A DNA stretch of 64,000 nucleotides. It comes from Cytophagales bacterium. Lineage in GTDB: Bacteria > Bacteroidota > Bacteroidia > Cytophagales > Flammeovirgaceae. The DNA lies in contig JANWWC010000003.1 in the NCBI GenBank assembly GCA_025056215.1, positions 358,057 through 422,056 of the forward strand, in the 5' to 3' direction. Within the stretch, counting starts at the first letter, position 1, and every line of letters starts with the position of its first letter. Under the pieces are notes generated by a model. It did not search any database and had not been told where the DNA came from. It saw nothing but the letters and a program-made list of their open reading frames with translations. The position numbers were made by a program, and so were the translations under genes. Positions 17,274 through 25,968 of the stretch are shown here, one piece after another.

Positions 17274-18719
17274 ATGATTTCGTACACAAAAACAAAAATT
17301 ATTGCAACGGTCGGTCCGGCTTCCAATACGCGCGAAAAACTCCTTGAACTTATTAATGCAGGTGTAGATGTATTTCGTCTTAATTTCTCGCATGGTACGC
17401 ACGAAGAGCATCAAATGGTTATCAATCATATCAAGAGTTTGCGAAACGATTTTGGGTTTCATGTAAGCATTTTACAAGACTTATCAGGACCTAAGATGCG
17501 AATTGGTATGGTAAAAAATAATGGAGTTGAACTCAAAGAAGGCGCAGAGTTTATCATTACCACAGATAGCAAATATCTCGATGATAAAGATTTTTTAGGA
17601 GATGAGAAAATGGTGAGTTGTACTTACTTGCCACTTTCGAAAGATGTCAAACCAGGCGATGCTATTTTGTTAGATGACGGAAAGCTTAGGTGTGAAGTCA
17701 TAAAAGTAGAACATAATTATGTGACTACGAAAGTAATTTATGGTGGATTGCTCAAATCTAAAAAAGGAATCAATCTTCCTAATTCTGATATTTCAGAATC
17801 TTCTCTTTCTGCTAAAGATCGCAAAGATTTGGCATTCGGACTTAAAAACGATATCGACTGGATCGCCATTTCGTTTGTGCGTCGCGCTTCTGATGTAGAG
17901 GAACTTAAAGCACTCATTCGCTCCTCAGGAAAAGACGCACGTGTAGTAGCCAAAATTGAGCGACCTGAAGCTCTTAAGAATATCGATGAAATCATTGAGG
18001 CAGCAGATGCTCTTATGATTGCGCGCGGCGATTTAGGCGTAGAGATCGAGCTCTCTGATGTGCCTATTTGGCAGAAGAAAATTATTCGCAAGTGCAATGC
18101 AGCGGCTAAGCCTGTAATTGTGGCTACGCAAATGATGGAGAGCATGATAGAAAACGCGCGCCCTACGCGAGCAGAGGCGGGCGATGTAGCAAATGCAGTG
18201 TTTGACGGCGCTGATGCTGTTATGCTTAGTGCTGAAACAGCTTCTGGTAAATATCCTGTGGAGACAGTTAAAAACATGAATAGTATTATTCGCGCTGTGG
18301 AGGCTCATGGAGGCATTTACAACAAGTTTTACGACCATGAGCATTCCGTTACTACTGATTTAAGCGAAGTCATCTTGGATAGTGCTTGTAAAATTGCGCG
18401 CTCAACGAATGCGCGCGCTATTATTGGAATGACCTACACAGGATATTCAGCTTTTCGCATCGCGCGCCATCGCCCTACGGCAGATATTCTTATTTTTACT
18501 GCTAACAAATCTTTGCTCACTATTTTGAATTTAGTATGGGGAGTTCGCGCTTTTTATTACGGTAAAATCGAACCTACTGACCAAACTATTAAAGACTTTG
18601 AAGAACTTTTGGTCAAAGAAGGTTATCTTCGCAAAGGAGATGTGTTTGTCAATACAGGCACCATGCCTATTGAAAGCAAGCGGAGAACCAATTTCGTTAA
18701 AATTAGCAGGGTAGAATAA
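17274..18719 (+). CDS. pyk: Pyruvate kinase
   Basis: 481 residues from ATG 17274; a TTG two codons earlier is less likely. It catalyses phosphoenolpyruvate + ADP to pyruvate + ATP, the last step of glycolysis. N-terminal motif TKIIATVGPASNTREKL, the substrate-binding FRLNFSHG, the active-site region AKIERPEALKNIDEII and MIARGDLGVEIEL, and the TSGKYPVE-like stretch (SAETASGKYPVE) are all present; the C-terminal allosteric domain is complete. Length matches single-chain bacterial enzymes. The stop codon lies inside the left arm of the terminator hairpin at 18716-18750. Confidence 0.97.
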   Translation: MISYTKTKIIATVGPASNTREKLLELINAGVDVFRLNFSHGTHEEHQMVINHIKSLRNDFGFHVSILQDLSGPKMRIGMVKNNGVELKEGAEFIITTDSKYLDDKDFLGDEKMVSCTYLPLSKDVKPGDAILLDDGKLRCEVIKVEHNYVTTKVIYGGLLKSKKGINLPNSDISESSLSAKDRKDLAFGLKNDIDWIAISFVRRASDVEELKALIRSSGKDARVVAKIERPEALKNIDEIIEAADALMIARGDLGVEIELSDVPIWQKKIIRKCNAAAKPVIVATQMMESMIENARPTRAEAGDVANAVFDGADAVMLSAETASGKYPVETVKNMNSIIRAVEAHGGIYNKFYDHEHSVTTDLSEVILDSACKIARSTNARAIIGMTYTGYSAFRIARHRPTADILIFTANKSLLTILNLVWGVRAFYYGKIEPTDQTIKDFEELLVKEGYLRKGDVFVNTGTMPIESKRRTNFVKISRVE

Positions 18720-18750
18720 ACCTATAAGGAAGAAATCCCCATAGGTTTAT
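18716..18750. terminator. Bidirectional terminator between pyk and the cyanophycinase-like gene
   Basis: ATAAACCTAT (18716-18725) pairs perfectly with ATAGGTTTAT (18741-18750), giving a 10-bp stem; inner GG/CC bases extend it. T-rich sequence follows on the plus strand. The left arm contains the pyk stop TAA (18717-18719) and the right arm contains the stop of the convergent gene (complement 18747-18749). A sister hairpin with the same core is at 21546-21580. Confidence 0.8.
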
Positions 18751-19928
18751 TTTACTTTGTACTGATATTCTTCTGGGCGATGAGTCATTTTGAGGGTCTT
18801 AAGGTCGTAATGACAGTCGCGAGCAGCTACGTGAACAATCAGGTTATCAATAGAAAAAGGCATAGCATCCTCTACTTCGTGAATGTTATTAAATTTGACT
18901 TTGCTTCCGTCTACAATAATCACGTGTCCTGAGCCAATTACTTGTAGGTGAGTACCGCGTGAAATAATAACGGCGGTATCTTCCCCTAGTCCAATTCCAA
19001 TTTTATCGGGATACATGGCAACCGTTTTTACGAGCCTACCGAAGCGCCCGCGCTGCATAAAGTGAGAATCGATGATAATACGGCTGATAAATCCTAAGCC
19101 GCGTCCGATAGTAACTTCGCCTTTCATCAAAGAGCGCTGGCTATTGCCGCCTTCAATCATAATTTCAGACATTGCCATAGCGCCGGCGCTCGTTCCCGCT
19201 ATTACAAAGTTTTCGTGTTGATAGCGATAGTGCAATATTTCTAAAATTTCAGACCCTCGAAATACATTGCATAATTTTACTTGATCGCCTCCTGTAAACA
19301 ATACACCATCGGCATCTTTAATACGGTTGATGTACCCAGAGTCTCGAACGTCGTAGGTGTCTTTAATGTGCATCAGATTGCAGCGATTGCCCAGCTCTGC
19401 AAAAGCCCTCACGTAGTCTTCTCCTATTTCGTAAGGAACGCTCGATGCTGTTGTAATTACTTCAATGCGTGAAGAAACTCCTCGCATTGCATTGAGAACT
19501 TTTCTTAAAACGCCTGCTTCATAAAAATCTAATTTATGTTTTCCTGTAGCATCGTCATCCAGGAACTTTGTTTTATCTTCACTACCTCCGATAGCAATGA
19601 GTTTGCCTTTTGGATACTTCATAATGTGTTGTTCATTTGGGTTGAAAGAATCAGAAACGACATCAGAGGAAACATCTTCCAAGTCCTGAAGTTCTTCTTG
19701 GCTTTTAGCTTCTTTTTCTGCTTTCGTTTCGGTTACAAACTTAATACTTTCTACATTACGCACCAAAAACCCCTTGGAGGAATCCTCCTCCAAAGTGCTT
19801 TTAAGATTCTCGTCTTTTTCAGAATCTGGTTGGTAGCGCGATTTTTTGCGCGGACGAATAGGTGTTTCTTCGGCTTCTGTTCTTCCTAAAATCCAGTTTT
19901 TAATGAGTTGAAATAAATCTGGTTGCAT
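18747..19928 (-). CDS. Cyanophycinase-like peptidase (family S51) with acidic N-terminal extension
   Basis: 393 residues. From about residue 103 the sequence (MKYPKGKLIAIGGSEDK) matches cyanophycinases, serine peptidases that cut beta-Asp-Arg dipeptides from cyanophycin. Nucleophile S247 lies in GTSAGAMAMSE; FTGGDQVKL (Q216) and DSHFMQRGRFGRL are also family motifs. Residues 1-102 are unusual: charged, low-complexity and rich in Glu/Asp/Ser; translation could alternatively start at M103, but the frame stays open with no stop. No cyanophycin synthetase is in the window, so a role in storage-polymer use versus general dipeptide hydrolysis cannot be settled. Ends in the shared terminator hairpin. 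Confidence 0.88.
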   Translation of the reverse strand: MQPDLFQLIKNWILGRTEAEETPIRPRKKSRYQPDSEKDENLKSTLEEDSSKGFLVRNVESIKFVTETKAEKEAKSQEELQDLEDVSSDVVSDSFNPNEQHIMKYPKGKLIAIGGSEDKTKFLDDDATGKHKLDFYEAGVLRKVLNAMRGVSSRIEVITTASSVPYEIGEDYVRAFAELGNRCNLMHIKDTYDVRDSGYINRIKDADGVLFTGGDQVKLCNVFRGSEILEILHYRYQHENFVIAGTSAGAMAMSEIMIEGGNSQRSLMKGEVTIGRGLGFISRIIIDSHFMQRGRFGRLVKTVAMYPDKIGIGLGEDTAVIISRGTHLQVIGSGHVIIVDGSKVKFNNIHEVEDAMPFSIDNLIVHVAARDCHYDLKTLKMTHRPEEYQYKVK

Positions 19929-20131
19929 ATTTCAAATCTGTTGAAAATACTGCAAATTTCTTAAATATTCTTAAAACTTGTCAGATTTTGTTCATAAAAT
20001 TGTCGTGAAAAAGATTTAACTTGCAATCGGAATAAGTATTTTGAAAAAACTTTTTAGAAAACTTTTTTTGCAATACAATAATATTTATTTTATTCGTTAA
20101 TCAATCGTATTCATTTAAACGTTGGGTCATA

Positions 20132-21049
20132 ATGAAAAAGTTATATTTAGGCGCACTAACAGTGGCATTTTTACTGGGTTGCGGAGACAACAATGCAGAA
20201 AACAAAGAAAAAACTGTTGCTGAAAAGACAGATGCTGCGAGTGCTGAGGCGATAAGGCAAACGGTAGCCAAGCTTTCAGATGATATTATTAATGATATCA
20301 TTCAATCAATACCGTCGCCTTTAGAGATTTCTATGCTTATCAAGGAAACAGGAAGTGAATACAACAAGAACGACCTTAATCCTCATACGGCCGTTTCTAA
20401 CTACAGTACTAATTTCAAAAAAGCGCTTAACTTGGGCGTATACTCTACCGATTTGGGTTTTGCAAACATCTACGGAAAAAATCAAGATGCTATCAATTAT
20501 CTGAACTCTGTCAAAACTTTGGCAGATGGGTTGAGCATAGGACAGTTTTTTGACTATAACACATTAAAAAAATTAGCCGAAAGCAAAAACAATTTAGATA
20601 CACTTATCCAAACTACTACCGATAACTTCGAAAAGATTAACTACCACTTGCGCGAACAAAAACGCGAAAGTCTTAGCATTCTTATTCTCGTAGGAGGTTG
20701 GATTGAAGCAGCACACCTCACATCAGTTGTCTATCAAAAAACGGGAAGTGCTCTTCTAAAAGAAAAACTAGGAGAACAAAAAATTGTACTCGATCAAATC
20801 TTGCTTGTGTTGGATGTATACAAATCTAAACCTGAGTTTCCTGAGTTAATAGCACAACTGCGTGAGCTTCAAAGATTATACGACCAAATCGAGATTGAAA
20901 CTGTTTATGAAGAGCCTACAATGCAAGAAGGAAAAGATGGCAAACTTGAGTTTATAGATAACAGCAAAAGCGTTATCAAAATTACAGATCAAGACGTAAA
21001 AAATATTACTACTCTTATTAGAAGCATTCGCAATAAAATCATTAGCTAA
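20132..21049 (+). CDS. Conserved Bacteroidota lipoprotein, function unknown
   Basis: 305 residues. Lipobox LLGC gives lipid anchor C17 (MKKLYLGALTVAFLLGC), followed by a charged linker (GDNNAENKEKTVAEKTD). The body is predicted helical, with recognisable family phrases IPSPLEISMLIKETGSEYN, KALNLGVYSTDLGFANIYG and LILVGGWIEAAHLTS. I recall this pattern from conserved Cytophagales/Flavobacteria lipoproteins without assigned function. The next gene starts ~36 bases downstream and a terminator follows that gene, so the two form a likely two-gene unit of exported proteins. Confidence 0.8.
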   Translation: MKKLYLGALTVAFLLGCGDNNAENKEKTVAEKTDAASAEAIRQTVAKLSDDIINDIIQSIPSPLEISMLIKETGSEYNKNDLNPHTAVSNYSTNFKKALNLGVYSTDLGFANIYGKNQDAINYLNSVKTLADGLSIGQFFDYNTLKKLAESKNNLDTLIQTTTDNFEKINYHLREQKRESLSILILVGGWIEAAHLTSVVYQKTGSALLKEKLGEQKIVLDQILLVLDVYKSKPEFPELIAQLRELQRLYDQIEIETVYEEPTMQEGKDGKLEFIDNSKSVIKITDQDVKNITTLIRSIRNKIIS

Positions 21050-21085
21050 ACTTAAATTTGTAACTGATAAATTATGATATATTCT

Positions 21086-21517
21086 ATGAAAACACTTTTG
21101 TTAATTTTCAGTTTTTTAATTGCTTCTTTAGCAGTTTCATCGTCAGCGAGGGCACAATGTAATGCCGAGCTTTACAACAATAAAAGTCTAAAAGCTTTAG
21201 CGCCTGGGTTTACTTTTGTAAAAAGCTATCGCATCGACGGAAGAGGAGGAACTCGTAAAAAAATCGAATACACTTGTGTGTTCTCTAAGGACACAAACTA
21301 CATGATTCAAATTTCTGGTAAAGACGGCGGCGCACAAGGACTTATTAGTACGTTGTACGATTCTAAACGCAACAAAAAGGCATCTAATTATTTCAACAAC
21401 AAATTTTATGAAAGCTGGACCTATAAATGCCGTGCGACCGGAATTTATTATCTAAGCTTTACTTTTAAAGATTCTAAGAGTTATTGTGGCGCTGCAGTTT
21501 TAGGTTTTCGAAGATAA
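21086..21517 (+). CDS. Small secreted protein, possibly disulfide-bonded
   Basis: 143 residues from ATG 21086 (ATG 21074, four codons earlier, is possible). A clear signal peptide MKTLLLIFSFLIASLAVSSSARA precedes the mature protein, which starts QCNAEL. Four cysteines (in QCNAE, YTCVFS, YKCRAT and SYCGAA) could form two disulfides. The sequence looks all-beta (YMIQISGKDGGAQG, GIYYLSFTFKDSKSYCGAAV) and the end GxAVLGFRR resembles small C2-like or PPC-like domains. Family not recognised. It follows a lipoprotein gene and is closed by the terminator at 21546-21580. Confidence 0.78.
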   Translation: MKTLLLIFSFLIASLAVSSSARAQCNAELYNNKSLKALAPGFTFVKSYRIDGRGGTRKKIEYTCVFSKDTNYMIQISGKDGGAQGLISTLYDSKRNKKASNYFNNKFYESWTYKCRATGIYYLSFTFKDSKSYCGAAVLGFRR

Positions 21518-21545
21518 TTCATAGGATTACCGAATTGTCTGTTAT

Positions 21546-21580
21546 AAGCCTATAAGGAAATATAGCCTTATAGGTTTATT
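21546..21580 (+). terminator. Intrinsic terminator after the secreted protein gene
   Basis: CCTATAAGG (21549-21557) and CCTTATAGG (21566-21574) form a perfect 9-bp stem with an 8-base loop, followed by TTTATT. The core is nearly the same as the hairpin at 18716-18750 (CCTATAAGGAA... and ATAGGTTTATT), so both are copies of one terminator type. Confidence 0.8.
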
Positions 21581-21602
21581 AATTTCTGAACTTTAAGTTT
21601 TT

Positions 21603-22337
21603 ATGCACAGCACTTATCAAATTAAAATTCCGATTTTTGAAGGTCCGTTTGATTTGTTGCTCTTTTTTATCAAGCGCGATGAAATTAATATTTACGATAT
21701 TCCGATTGCTAAAATTACAGATGATTTTTTGTCATACCTTAAAGAACTCAAAAAACTCAATATCGAAATTGCAGGTGAGTTTATTCTTATGGCTTCAACT
21801 TTAATGAGCATAAAAGCAAAAATGCTTTTGCCTCGTTTTCAAAAAGATGAAGAAGAACATGAAATAGACCCTAGAACAGAATTAGTAAAACATTTATTGG
21901 AATACAAGCGATTTAAAGACGTCGCTATTTTTTTGGAAACTCTTGAAAATCAGATGATCAGTAGGTACACGCGCCAAAATATCTCCAAGGAGCTTTCTGC
22001 TATAGCTTCAATTTTTCAAATAGACATCGAGCTACAAAACGTAGATTTGTATCAACTCCTTTTAGCGTATCAAAGAGCTATAGAGAAACAAAAAAACAAT
22101 TTTCGCCCTGTTCATCAAATAGTTCCATTTCCTTATACGGTTGAAGTGCAGAAACAATGGATTCTCAATTGGCTTTCAGAAAGAAAAAGATTATTCTTCT
22201 ACGAAATTATTCAACACAATCCTAACAAAATTGCAGTAATATTTAACTTTTTAGCTATTTTAGAATTAGCACAACTCCAAAAGATTCAGTTGTTTGTCGG
22301 AGAAAGTTTTAACCACTTTGAAATTGCATTAGCATGA
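21603..22337 (+). CDS. scpA: Segregation and condensation protein A (ScpA)
   Basis: 244 residues. The opening YQIKIPIFEGPFDLLLFFIKRDEINIYDIPIAKI is the kleisin N-terminal signature that binds the SMC neck; EFILMASTLMSIKAKMLLPR follows as in all ScpA. The C-terminal winged-helix region (LSERKRLFFYEII, VIFNFLAILELAQLQKI) closes the ring on the SMC head. ScpA with ScpB and SMC condenses and segregates chromosomes. scpB is not adjacent. Its last codons overlap the following peptidase start (ATGA, 22334-22337). Confidence 0.93.
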   Translation: MHSTYQIKIPIFEGPFDLLLFFIKRDEINIYDIPIAKITDDFLSYLKELKKLNIEIAGEFILMASTLMSIKAKMLLPRFQKDEEEHEIDPRTELVKHLLEYKRFKDVAIFLETLENQMISRYTRQNISKELSAIASIFQIDIELQNVDLYQLLLAYQRAIEKQKNNFRPVHQIVPFPYTVEVQKQWILNWLSERKRLFFYEIIQHNPNKIAVIFNFLAILELAQLQKIQLFVGESFNHFEIALA

Positions 22338-24493
22338 CCAAGTTCTTAGGTGTTTTAGGTATTGCATGGATGTTGGTTGGTTTAGCGAAAGCTCAAACTA
22401 TTACGTTAGAGGATATTTACCTTAAAAATACCTTTCAACTTCGATACGGGCAATATTTTCGTTACCTTCAGAATGGAGAGTATTTTACTAATTTAGAGAA
22501 CAATACTATTTGGCGTTATTCAATAAAAACAGGACAAAAAGTAGATGTTTTGTTTGAGCAAGTAGTTCCTTGGAAAATAGATGGTTATGAGCTAAGTCCT
22601 GATGAAAAAAAAATATTAATTTTTACAAATCAAGAGTATATCTATCGGCATTCATTTTTGGCTGATTATTATGTTTATGATATAGTAAAAAAAACGCTTA
22701 CCCCTCTTTCGTTCGCAGGTAAACAGATGAATGCTCAGTTTTCTCCAGACGGACTTAAAATTGCGTTCTGTAGGAACAATAATCTTTATATCAGAGATTT
22801 AGAAACAGGAGAAGAAATCGCAATTACTACTGATGGCAAACCATCTCAAAAAATTCATGGAATGTCAGATTGGGTTTATGAAGAAGAATTCGGATTCTCT
22901 AAAGCTTTTTTTTGGTCGGGAGACAGTAAAAAAATTGCATTCTACACTTTTGATGAATCTCATGTAAAGGAGTATAGCATGACCATATGGAATGCTCCTG
23001 CACTTTATCCGCAAGATTATCGTTTTAAATATCCAAAAGCAGGCGAACAAAATGCAATAGTTCAAATTCGAATATATAACTTAGAAACAAAACAGACTCA
23101 CCCTATTTCGCTCGGCAAAGAAACGGACTTTTATATTCCGCGAATCGTTTGGACTCAGAATCATGATTTACTTTCAATTACTGTTTTAAATCGGTTGCAA
23201 AATAAGTTAGAAATTTTTCATTACGACTTGAATACGCATTATCTCAAAAGTGTATTTGTAGAAGAATCTTCTACTTATATAGATATCAATTATTGCTCTG
23301 ATTTGGTATATCTTAAAGATAAAAAGCATTTTATCCTTAGTAGTGAAAAAAGCGGATATAAGCATCTGTACTTATTCGACCTAAATGGGAACCTTGTGCG
23401 ACAACTTACAAGCGGAGCATGGGAAGTAGTGGAGTTTTTAGGAGTAAACGAAAATTCTGCTTATCCGATTTTGTATTATCTTTCTAACGAAGTATCTCCG
23501 TTAGAACAACATTTGTATTCTCTTTCTTTAGATGGAAAAACAAAGAAGAAACTTACCTCTATGCCAGGCGTTCATACTGCTGAGTTCAGCCCTGATTTTC
23601 AATATTATGTATTGAGAAGCTCTAATACTACTACTCCTTTGCAAGTGAGATTATACCACACAAAAAGCCAACAACTCGTCAAAGTTCTAGAAGAAAACGA
23701 ACACTTTAAGAGGAAAGCTCAGGAATTTGGCTTTGCTCCGAAGGAAATTTTTGAGTTTACTAATTCTGAAAATGTACGTTTGTACGGATGGATTCTCAAG
23801 CCCAAGAATTTTGATAGCACGCGACAGTATCCGCTGTTGATTCACGTATATGGAGGACCCTCTTCGCAAATGGTGCGCAATGAATATGGCGGTTCTCACT
23901 TTCTTTGGCATCAATACTTGGTCCAACAAGGATTTATAGTGGCTTGTATAGATAATCGCGGCACGGGGGGGAGAGGGGCCGCTTTCAAAAAGTGTACCTA
24001 CGGTATCCTAGGAAAATTAGAACTTCAAGACCAAATAGAAGCAGTTCGGTACTTGATAAGTCAAAAACTTATAGATACAACAAAAATAGGAATTTGGGGG
24101 TGGAGTTACGGAGGATACATGGCTGCCTTGTGTCTTCTAAAAGCAAGTGATATTTTCACATTCGGAATAGCAGTAGCACCTGTGACTTCATGGCGATTTT
24201 ATGACACAATTTATACAGAACGATTTCTAGGAAAACCTCAAGATAATCCCGCTGGATACGATGAGTTTTCTCCCCTTACCCACGCGCATTTACTGAGAAG
24301 GCGGTTTTTACTTATTCATGGAACTGCAGATGATAATGTACATCTCCAACACAGCATTGCTTTGCAGCAAGCACTTATTTTGGCTCAAAAGCAATTTCAA
24401 GTATTTTACTATCCTGATAGCAATCATAGCCTAAATGGAAAGGAGGTGCGTTACCACCTTTATCAACAAATGGCTAATTTTGTGTTGCAGTAA
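22334..24493 (+). CDS. Dipeptidyl peptidase IV (S9 family)
   Basis: 719 residues. Signal peptide MTKFLGVLGIAWMLVGLAKAQ, then the eight-bladed propeller domain and a C-terminal alpha/beta hydrolase. Catalytic residues are visible: S591 in GWSYGGYMA, D666/D667 in HGTADDNVHLQ and H698 in PDSNHSL. The glutamate pair that holds the substrate amino terminus is in DWVYEEEFGF (E183/E184). The enzyme releases X-Pro or X-Ala dipeptides from peptides in the periplasm. It overlaps scpA by 4 bases and is followed 12 bases later by holB; the operon seems to be one of convenience. Confidence 0.95.
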   Translation: MTKFLGVLGIAWMLVGLAKAQTITLEDIYLKNTFQLRYGQYFRYLQNGEYFTNLENNTIWRYSIKTGQKVDVLFEQVVPWKIDGYELSPDEKKILIFTNQEYIYRHSFLADYYVYDIVKKTLTPLSFAGKQMNAQFSPDGLKIAFCRNNNLYIRDLETGEEIAITTDGKPSQKIHGMSDWVYEEEFGFSKAFFWSGDSKKIAFYTFDESHVKEYSMTIWNAPALYPQDYRFKYPKAGEQNAIVQIRIYNLETKQTHPISLGKETDFYIPRIVWTQNHDLLSITVLNRLQNKLEIFHYDLNTHYLKSVFVEESSTYIDINYCSDLVYLKDKKHFILSSEKSGYKHLYLFDLNGNLVRQLTSGAWEVVEFLGVNENSAYPILYYLSNEVSPLEQHLYSLSLDGKTKKKLTSMPGVHTAEFSPDFQYYVLRSSNTTTPLQVRLYHTKSQQLVKVLEENEHFKRKAQEFGFAPKEIFEFTNSENVRLYGWILKPKNFDSTRQYPLLIHVYGGPSSQMVRNEYGGSHFLWHQYLVQQGFIVACIDNRGTGGRGAAFKKCTYGILGKLELQDQIEAVRYLISQKLIDTTKIGIWGWSYGGYMAALCLLKASDIFTFGIAVAPVTSWRFYDTIYTERFLGKPQDNPAGYDEFSPLTHAHLLRRRFLLIHGTADDNVHLQHSIALQQALILAQKQFQVFYYPDSNHSLNGKEVRYHLYQQMANFVLQ

Positions 24494-24505
24494 AGTTCTG
24501 ATTTC

Positions 24506-25642
24506 ATGCTCTTTTCGGAAATCGTCGGTTTAGATGAAATTAAACAGGCTCTTATTCGTTCTGCTCTTTCTGGAAAAGTTGCTCATGCGCAATTGTTTGC
24601 AGGTTCAGAAGGTTTTGGGCAATTGCCTCTTGCGTTAGCATATGCTCAATATTTGAATTGTACTTACAAACAACCTCATGACGCATGTGGAAAGTGTTCT
24701 TCTTGCTTGCAGTTTCATAAATTAATTCATCCTGACTTGCACTTTATATTTCCCACTACAACGACCAAAAGAGTCACTCATTCTGAAGATGTGGCGAGTT
24801 TCGCATTTTTGCCAGAGTGGCGTGAATTTTTGTTTAAAAATCCTTATGGTTCCCTTGCAGAGTGGATCGATTTTTTAGGAGTAGAAAATAAATTATGCAG
24901 TATTACTCGCAATGAAAGCAGAAACATTATCAAAGCCCTTTCATTTAAGACTTTTTCAGCAGAGTATAAAATTATGCTGATTTGGCTTCCTGAGCTCATG
25001 CAAACAGAAACTGCTAATGCGATTCTTAAAGTTTTAGAAGAGCCCTCTCCTCAAACTGTTTTTCTTCTTGTGACGAATGCGCGCGATAAAGTACTGCCTA
25101 CTATTCTTTCGCGGACTCAAGTCATAAACGTTCGTCCGTTTAGCGATGAGGAAATTCAACAAACACTTGTTAAACGATTTGAGATTCCGCTCTTACAAGC
25201 GCAACATGCCGCATTTTTGGCAGAAGGGAACTTGAATGAAGCTCTTAAAATGGTTGATAATGCTAACGCTTTTCATGCTGAATTCTTCCAACAATGGATG
25301 CGTTATTGCTTCAAAGCTAATTTTGAAGCGCTGGTGAATCTAACCGAACAATTTGCCGAGCAAGGGCGCGAAAGGCAAAGAAATTTTTTCTTATATAGCT
25401 TAAAGATTATCCGAGAATCTATGCTTGCCAGATTTGGAGGAGAAGCTCTTTTGCGGTTGCCCCACGATTCTTTAACTTTTGTGCGCAATTTTTCTCGTTT
25501 TCTTTCCGAGAAAAATATAGAAGAGCTTATCGGTTTGCTAAATAACTCTACATATCATATTGAAAGAAATGCTAATCCTAAAATGCTGTTTTTGAATTTA
25601 TCTATTCAGATAAATCGCCTTTTAAATAAAACTTTGGAATAG
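24506..25642 (+). CDS. holB: DNA polymerase III delta' subunit
   Basis: 378 residues. Starts with FSEIVGLDEIKQALIRSAL..VAHAQLFAGSEGFG; the expected Walker A lysine is missing, as normal for delta', which does not bind ATP productively. The zinc module C52-(x8)-C61-x2-C64-x2-C67 is present. Sensor-like AEYKIMLIWLPELMQTETANAILKVLEEPSP and TILSRTQVI match clamp-loader subunits. It works in the clamp loader that opens the beta sliding clamp. The 3' end overlaps the small convergent gene by 41 bases. Confidence 0.92.
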   Translation: MLFSEIVGLDEIKQALIRSALSGKVAHAQLFAGSEGFGQLPLALAYAQYLNCTYKQPHDACGKCSSCLQFHKLIHPDLHFIFPTTTTKRVTHSEDVASFAFLPEWREFLFKNPYGSLAEWIDFLGVENKLCSITRNESRNIIKALSFKTFSAEYKIMLIWLPELMQTETANAILKVLEEPSPQTVFLLVTNARDKVLPTILSRTQVINVRPFSDEEIQQTLVKRFEIPLLQAQHAAFLAEGNLNEALKMVDNANAFHAEFFQQWMRYCFKANFEALVNLTEQFAEQGRERQRNFFLYSLKIIRESMLARFGGEALLRLPHDSLTFVRNFSRFLSEKNIEELIGLLNNSTYHIERNANPKMLFLNLSIQINRLLNKTLE

Positions 25643-25811
25643 GCCTAGCTCTAACTCGCACTACTTTGGAAGAGTTTAGTTCATCTTCTTTGATCTCTTT
25701 AATGAGCCTTTCTACATCGGAAATGTGGTTTTCTATTTTATGTTTCAATTGCAAAATTCTCATTTCAAGTTCATCGAGAGAAATTGGCTTTAAATTTTCA
25801 TAATTTTTCAT
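25602..25811 (-). CDS. Small coiled-coil protein, 69 aa
   Basis: 69 residues from ATG complement 25811 (MKNYENLKPISLDELEMRIL); an upstream ATG at 25835 would add 8 residues. The middle forms a strong amphipathic helix (LQLKHKIENHISDVERLIKEI), and the tail is basic (VVRVRARPIPKF). It overlaps the 3' end of holB on the other strand by 41 bases. Similar in kind to the 53-residue gene at 5732-5893, but not an obvious duplicate. No family recognised; the heptad pattern and sensible start suggest a real gene. Confidence 0.55.
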   Translation of the reverse strand: MKNYENLKPISLDELEMRILQLKHKIENHISDVERLIKEIKEDELNSSKVVRVRARPIPKFYLKGDLSE

Positions 25812-25968
25812 AGCAGATAATAGGATATTGTACACGTGCAGAACTAAAAAAGAAGCAATTTTGTTCCAAGTGATTTTACTTTTTCGAAAAGAATCTCCGT
25901 TCAGTTATTTAGAAATTTTGATAAACAATCTGCTTTAAAGAATTGTTATTATAGCAAATTGTTTTCAG

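Noticed and set aside
17738..18277. 179-codon minus-strand frame inside pyk
   Set aside because: Fully inside a clear pyruvate kinase gene; the Ser/Ala-rich product is typical of the antisense of a conserved coding sequence.
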